Source: Prostheceraeus crozeri (Eukaryota; Platyhelminthes; Polycladida; Euryleptidae). Taken from it: a stretch of DNA of 64,000 nt. The notes beneath the pieces are model-generated. The model saw only the letters and a program-made list of their open reading frames with translations, was not told the DNA's origin and did no database searches. The stretch is from positions 124,101-188,100 of the forward strand of contig CAJQUW010015612.1 of NCBI GenBank assembly GCA_907163375.1, read 5' to 3'. Position numbers and translations under genes: made by a program. Each line of letters starts with the position of its first letter. Within the stretch, counting starts at the first letter, position 1. Positions 54,101 through 60,100 of the stretch are shown here, piece by piece.

Positions 54101-57100
54101 AGAGGAAAGCATAAGTTAACCTTAAAACATGTTAAAACATTTCATTTATCAACATGACGATGTTTGATCGAATAAAGAAGGATTGTCTCACAACTTGTGA
54201 GTCACAAGCCATTCAATCAAATTTAACAAAAATAGCATCAGCTATAAAAATTAAGATGACTTCAGTTATGAGACATCCGAAGAATTCTGGTATGGTAATG
54301 TTCTTTGTCTCCATTACCTTCCCATTCCAACAGAGTTTATGAGAATACGTATTTTAGACGCTATCTTCTTATTGTGTCTTATAATAAACTCAAATGTCAA
54401 ATAATAATGATGATATCCAAATGGGAGCGTGCTTCACAGCCTATGAATGGAGTGATGTTTGTGTTGAATAGCAGATATCACTACTTTGGACAAATGATGA
54501 GATTTACTGCCTTCAAAATATAATCATAATGTAATTATTTTAACGAAGCATGTGGTTGCATGATGTTTTATGACATCATCTTTATCTTAACATGAGGAGA
54601 ATGCAATTTGGAAGATCATCCTGTGAGATGGTCATCATCATCTGTTGTATATTTTGAAGTTTCCAACACAATCAAATCTTCGTTTCGACAGTGAAAGATT
54701 TCTGTAAATGCTCTGCAATAGTCTTTGCATGATCCCTTCCAATCGCACTGTGTTCTCCTCAATACTAACAATGTATAACTAAATAAGAACCAACTCAACA
54801 TTTCGAAATTGTTTTGAAGATCATATTATATTGGCTTTTTGGACAATTTTCCAAAGTCATTGACACTAACCAATTTAAGAAAATGTGAACAACAAAGCGT
54901 CAGATATATATGTCTGTATATAGATGTCAGACGCGATGTGACACTGACATCAGACGCTTTTTATCAAATATCACAACTTATGCAATCATTGACTTTACGT
55001 GAGAATGAGGAATTATCTGTATACTCTATAAACAAAAGAAACCTAAATGTTCACAATATTGAAAGCGTTCAATTTGACTTAAGGTGCATGTCTATATTCT
55101 CACAGTGGTGGGCAACCAAGTTGGGATAGCGGGCCACCAATTTTAAAAGGGAGTAGTATGGGCTTAATATTCTTTTATTCCGTACTTTGAAGTGCACATA
55201 TGGGCTGCCGTATTTGCATATATAGTGGTCGTATTTCATAACAAAATTTTACATGTTAATGTATACAGCAGTATTGCACACAACTAATTTGTTTGGTATT
55301 AATTAAGGAACCATAATGTACTTTCTACAATTCATGTGAGTATTGAAGAGCAAACAGGCCTGTAACAAATCATGGAAGCTTTTCTTTTGTGTAATTAAGC
55401 GGTAATTTTACTTTTTGGTGATTTGACCGACTATACATTATTTCATCCAAAGACAACGGTCTGTAAGTGCAGTGCAACTATCCGTCTGAAAGCCGCACAT
55501 GATAAAATTGATTTTGCCACAATTATTGATTATGCTACATGTACATGCGTGCACATATGTCACCCAAACATATACGGTTTTCAAAAACCTTGCATGGGCT
55601 CCACAAATGGTAGTCGTCTGCTAATGCCAATAGAGTATACGAAATATATATTAGTGTAGTAGTATACAAATGAAATTCAGTATGAATATTTGAAAAAAAG
55701 TTGTTGACCTGAAAAAATCTTGCGGTTGGATTCCTCCATTCATAGTCAATGCCTAATTAATATAGCCTCTTTCTAGTTTCATTAAGGCGTGGTTTATTGC
55801 GTAGAGAAACATGATCAGCAGGCCATCGAATGCTATGTGACTTAGCATAAACTGGCACAGGTGATCACCATCTTGCGTTTATACGAGAAGATATTCATTG
55901 CGAAAGAAGCATGCTTGGATAATTTGAATGTGAATTTTTGTTTTTTGTGCCATCATATTGCTCATTTAGTTGTTAATTAATGGTTTTGCAAATTCTAAAG
56001 AGGATCCATCACACTTAGAAGGACTCGAAATCGGAGTGAGTCATTTTCACATCATCGATTCAAATAATGTCCGCGGGCCACCCAATATGTCCCGGCGGGC
56101 CACCAAGTGGCCCGCGGACCACGCGTTGCCCACCACTGTTCTACGTTGTAATCTATACATATTCTAGATATAAGAATTCTGCGTTAATGCTTTCCAATCG
56201 AAAATCAATGTAATCGTGTATTTACAGTCTCTGCTATTATTATGCATTTCTTATGAAGAAAAAATACATTTCTTGATTAGATTATTTTAGATAAAATTAT
56301 GTTTATGGGATACATGAAGCAACAACTTCTAAGCAAAAATTTATTGATTTGGCAAAAATAAGGTCAACGAAAGAATCAGTAACGAGTATAACCTCCGGGC
56401 ATCAACAGCACAACGCCTTCTCATGCTGAGTACAAGTCGTCACATGAAGGCCTGTGGTGCTCCATGCTTCTTTCAAGCATGTCACAAGCTGATTGAGAGT
56501 TGTCGGTGGATGTTGAAGAGCGCGAACATGCCTGTCGAGGTGATCCCACACGTGCTCGATTGGATGAATGTAAGAATGGGCTGGTCAAGGACTTAGCTGA
56601 TAGATGCATGCGTCGCTCAGGAAGCTCTGAGTTGAACTCGCACGATGAGCAGGTACGTTGTCTTGATTGATTTAGGTCCTCCTGAGAGACAACAGACAAA
56701 ACAAAACAAATTCGAGTCAATAAGCCACCGCGGCATTTCATTGTGAACAAACACACGACAGACGCACACGCAGAACACTGGCACAACTCCGAACAAATAA
56801 ATCACCCCTCTTAAAAGAATACTTACACAATATTAACCTCTCTGTCAATTCTTCTCTTCGTCCCCTCTGCAAATCACAGCCACACAACACAAAACATCTC
56901 TTCTTTTGCACATACATACAGATATCACTCAAACCATGAGACGTATGGGTTGCCCCTGTCAGGTTTGCGGAGCTCATCCGTCGCTGGGTGCCGACTGTTG
57001 GCCCGCCCAACACTGACGGCCCCATGGGCGCTCCCAATAGCAGAAAGTGGTGGGTTGACACCACCTACACAACCACCACCACGTGTGTTTCGTCATGCAG

Positions 57101-60100
57101 ATGTTGTGTATTTGTGTCGCGTGTGCATCCCGTGACGATCCTGAGGGCTTTGTTCTACATTACTTGCAGACTGTCAATGTTTGTTTGTGAGGTGATTGGT
57201 GACCAAACTGATGATTCCAAGAGGGGGCGTGTGATGGCTTTGTGGGTGGCCACGATGGTCTCTTGTTGTCCTTAGTTGGTGGAAGTGAGACAGGAGACGA
57301 TGAAGTGTGTGTCTCGCTTTTTCGCAGATGTTATTGACGTGTATTTTTAAGTGTGTTGAGTGTTTATGTTATCACCCAGGATTCTGTTGTTGTTGAGGGT
57401 TGTGAGTGGAGTGTTCTCAATAGTGAGTGATAGGCTTGTGCTGTGTTCGTGGGGATCCGGCATGGAGAGTGAGAGTTGAGTTTTGCTGGGTGGGGTTGAT
57501 GTGGAGATTGTTTTGTCGTGTCCATGAGAGTAGTGTGTCGAGGTAAGGTTGGAGCCTGTCTTGGTTTGTATTGATGTTTGAGTGAGTGGCCGTGATGGTG
57601 ATGTCGTCAGCGTAGACCGTTAGTTTGAGTGTGGTGTCTGTTGGAAGTGGATTGAAGAGGAAGGGAATTTGCAATTTATCGAATGAAGAGAGAAGGGATG
57701 TTGGTGTGTTGAAGTTTGTGGTTGTTGTCCTTTTGTTAGTTTGTTCCCTCCTCGAAGCAGCACAACTCGTCTATTGCCCAGCTGATCCCTTGATGCCCAA
57801 CTGCTACAGGGTTGGTCAACGCAATAAAACCCATGGGTTCTAGTATGGACTGGGTTGAATTGGTATTTTTTGATATTTACTGTGTTGAGACCATAGTTGA
57901 GACTTTGAATCATTTTTTTCTGTTGTCTATTACATGTACCATGCTGGCCATTTGATTAGCATAATTTTCAATTTGAGATAGAAAAGGTATATTGATGCAA
58001 TAACATATATTCCAACTTCTGAAATACGAGTATGTGCCCAGGGTAATTGTGTGATTTTTGCTAACTGCGCTTAGCTTAGTAAAAAATACGAAATCTAATG
58101 TTATTGCTTCAACCATACAGTCAAAATGTCAAAGTTTGGCTGGTCCCTCTCTTGCCTTCAGGATAGCTTCTATGCATTGCGGCATGGATTCAATCAGGTT
58201 CCTACCATACTTTTCGCTAATTTCGGTGGTCCATACTTTCATTACCGTCCTCTTGAGATCATTGAGAAAAGTGGGTTTCCATTGAGCAACTGGCTTTTTT
58301 ACCACAGCCCAGCAGTTCTCAATGGGATTCAAATCTGGAGAACTGCAGGGCCATGGTTCCATGACTTCGATGCTAGATTTTGATAGTCAGCTTCGAGCCT
58401 TGCCGTACGGCATGGGGTGCCATCATATTGGAAGCGTTGGCATACACGAAGATCTAGCCGTTTGAAGCTTGTCTTCGAGTATCTCAGGACAGAAGCTGGC
58501 GTTGATTGAAACAAGAACAGCAAATATTGCTGTCAAATTCTGGTGCCGAAGTCCTGGAACCATGACCCAGCAGTTCTGCAGATTTTTAATCCCATTGAGA
58601 ACTGCTGGGCTGTGATTAAGAAGCGAGTTGCTCAACGGAAACACACTTCTGTCAATGATTTCAAGAAGGAAGTAATGGAAGTATGGAACGCCGAAATTAG
58701 CGAAGAGTTGCAAGAAACTGATTGAATCCATGCCGCAATGCATAGTTTCTATGTCCTGAAGGCAAGATAGGGACCAGCCAAACTTTGACATTTTGACTGC
58801 ATTGTTGAAGCAACAACATTAGATTTCGTAGTTTTTTACTAAGCTAAGCGTAGTTGGCAAAATCACAATTATCCTGGGCACATATTTCAGAAGTTGGAAT
58901 ACCGGTATACACTCAACGGCAGCTAAAATCCCCCCTCCGCAATTCTCTTCTGCTAGAGAAGAAAATCTCGTCTGCGAAGCTTCGTAAACAGAGATCAACC
59001 ATCTCGCGATCGCTGGCTGTCAGAGACGCACCCGGCGCATGTCAGATGAACTAATTAGACCCTTTGTTGGTCTTATTCGCATGTTAATATTGAACAACAA
59101 AGGTCAATTGATGTCTAATTAACAGATCTTTCAATGAAATCAATCTACTTGATCAAGCTGGTCTTGGTCTTGACTCTTGAGTTGATCATGGTGCGTCACA
59201 TGACAAAAGATGAAAGGTTACGGGCAGTTGGGATGGCTGAAGCAGGGCGCTCTTGTAAAGCCATTGCCCGTTACCTTGGTCGAGCTCTGAAAACAATTCG
59301 TGAGCTTCTTGCAAAGTGGAGGAGAACTGAGGCTGTTCTTCATGGCAACTGTGAGAGAGCTCGACGGCAGACTACGCACAGGGCCGACCGACGCCTAGCA
59401 CGGTAGAATCGAACTCTTCCGGCCACTCTACTCAGGTTAATGTGGGGTGAGAAGGGCCACCTCGCCCAGATTCTCAGCTCGGACACGATCAGAGCGCGTC
59501 TCCGAGAGTCCAGTTTGCGATCCAAAAGGGTGAGGAAGCGGTTGCAACTTAGCCCTGCCCACGTAGCAGCTAGGGAGCGATGGGCCATGTAACGAGCTCA
59601 CTGGCGTATCCAGTAGTGGAGAAGGGTCGTCTTCACCGACAAGACTCGCTTCCGCCTCTTCAAAAGCGACGACAGAGGATGTGTTTGGAGAGACCCCGGT
59701 CAAGCATTCCAGTCGGATTGTGTCCAGATACACGAATCACAAGGCATCTCCGTCCATGTCTTGGCTGGAATCGTGTTGAACGGGAGGACGAAACTCGTTG
59801 TGCTGGACAAGAGCGTGTCGGGCGAGACCTATGCGGAGATACTGCAACAACACTTCGTCCCCTTCGCCAATTCAAAGTTCGGTGGGCTGCAGCATTACAT
59901 CCTACAAGACGACAATGCGCCACCGCACTGAGAGGCTTCTGTTCGTGAGCTAAAGGAGGAGCTGGGCATCCGAACTCTCTGATGGTACTCACAAAAAACT
60001 AATGATAGAATTCCTTGCATGAATCAGATAGCGGAATCCTAAATTACATGCATAATATGGAATAACATGATTTTAGCCGATAAACATTCATGCCGACATG

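Noticed and set aside
59340..59992. Minus-strand open frames over the Tc1 element
   Set aside because: Antisense of the transposase, whose catalytic motifs read on the plus strand.
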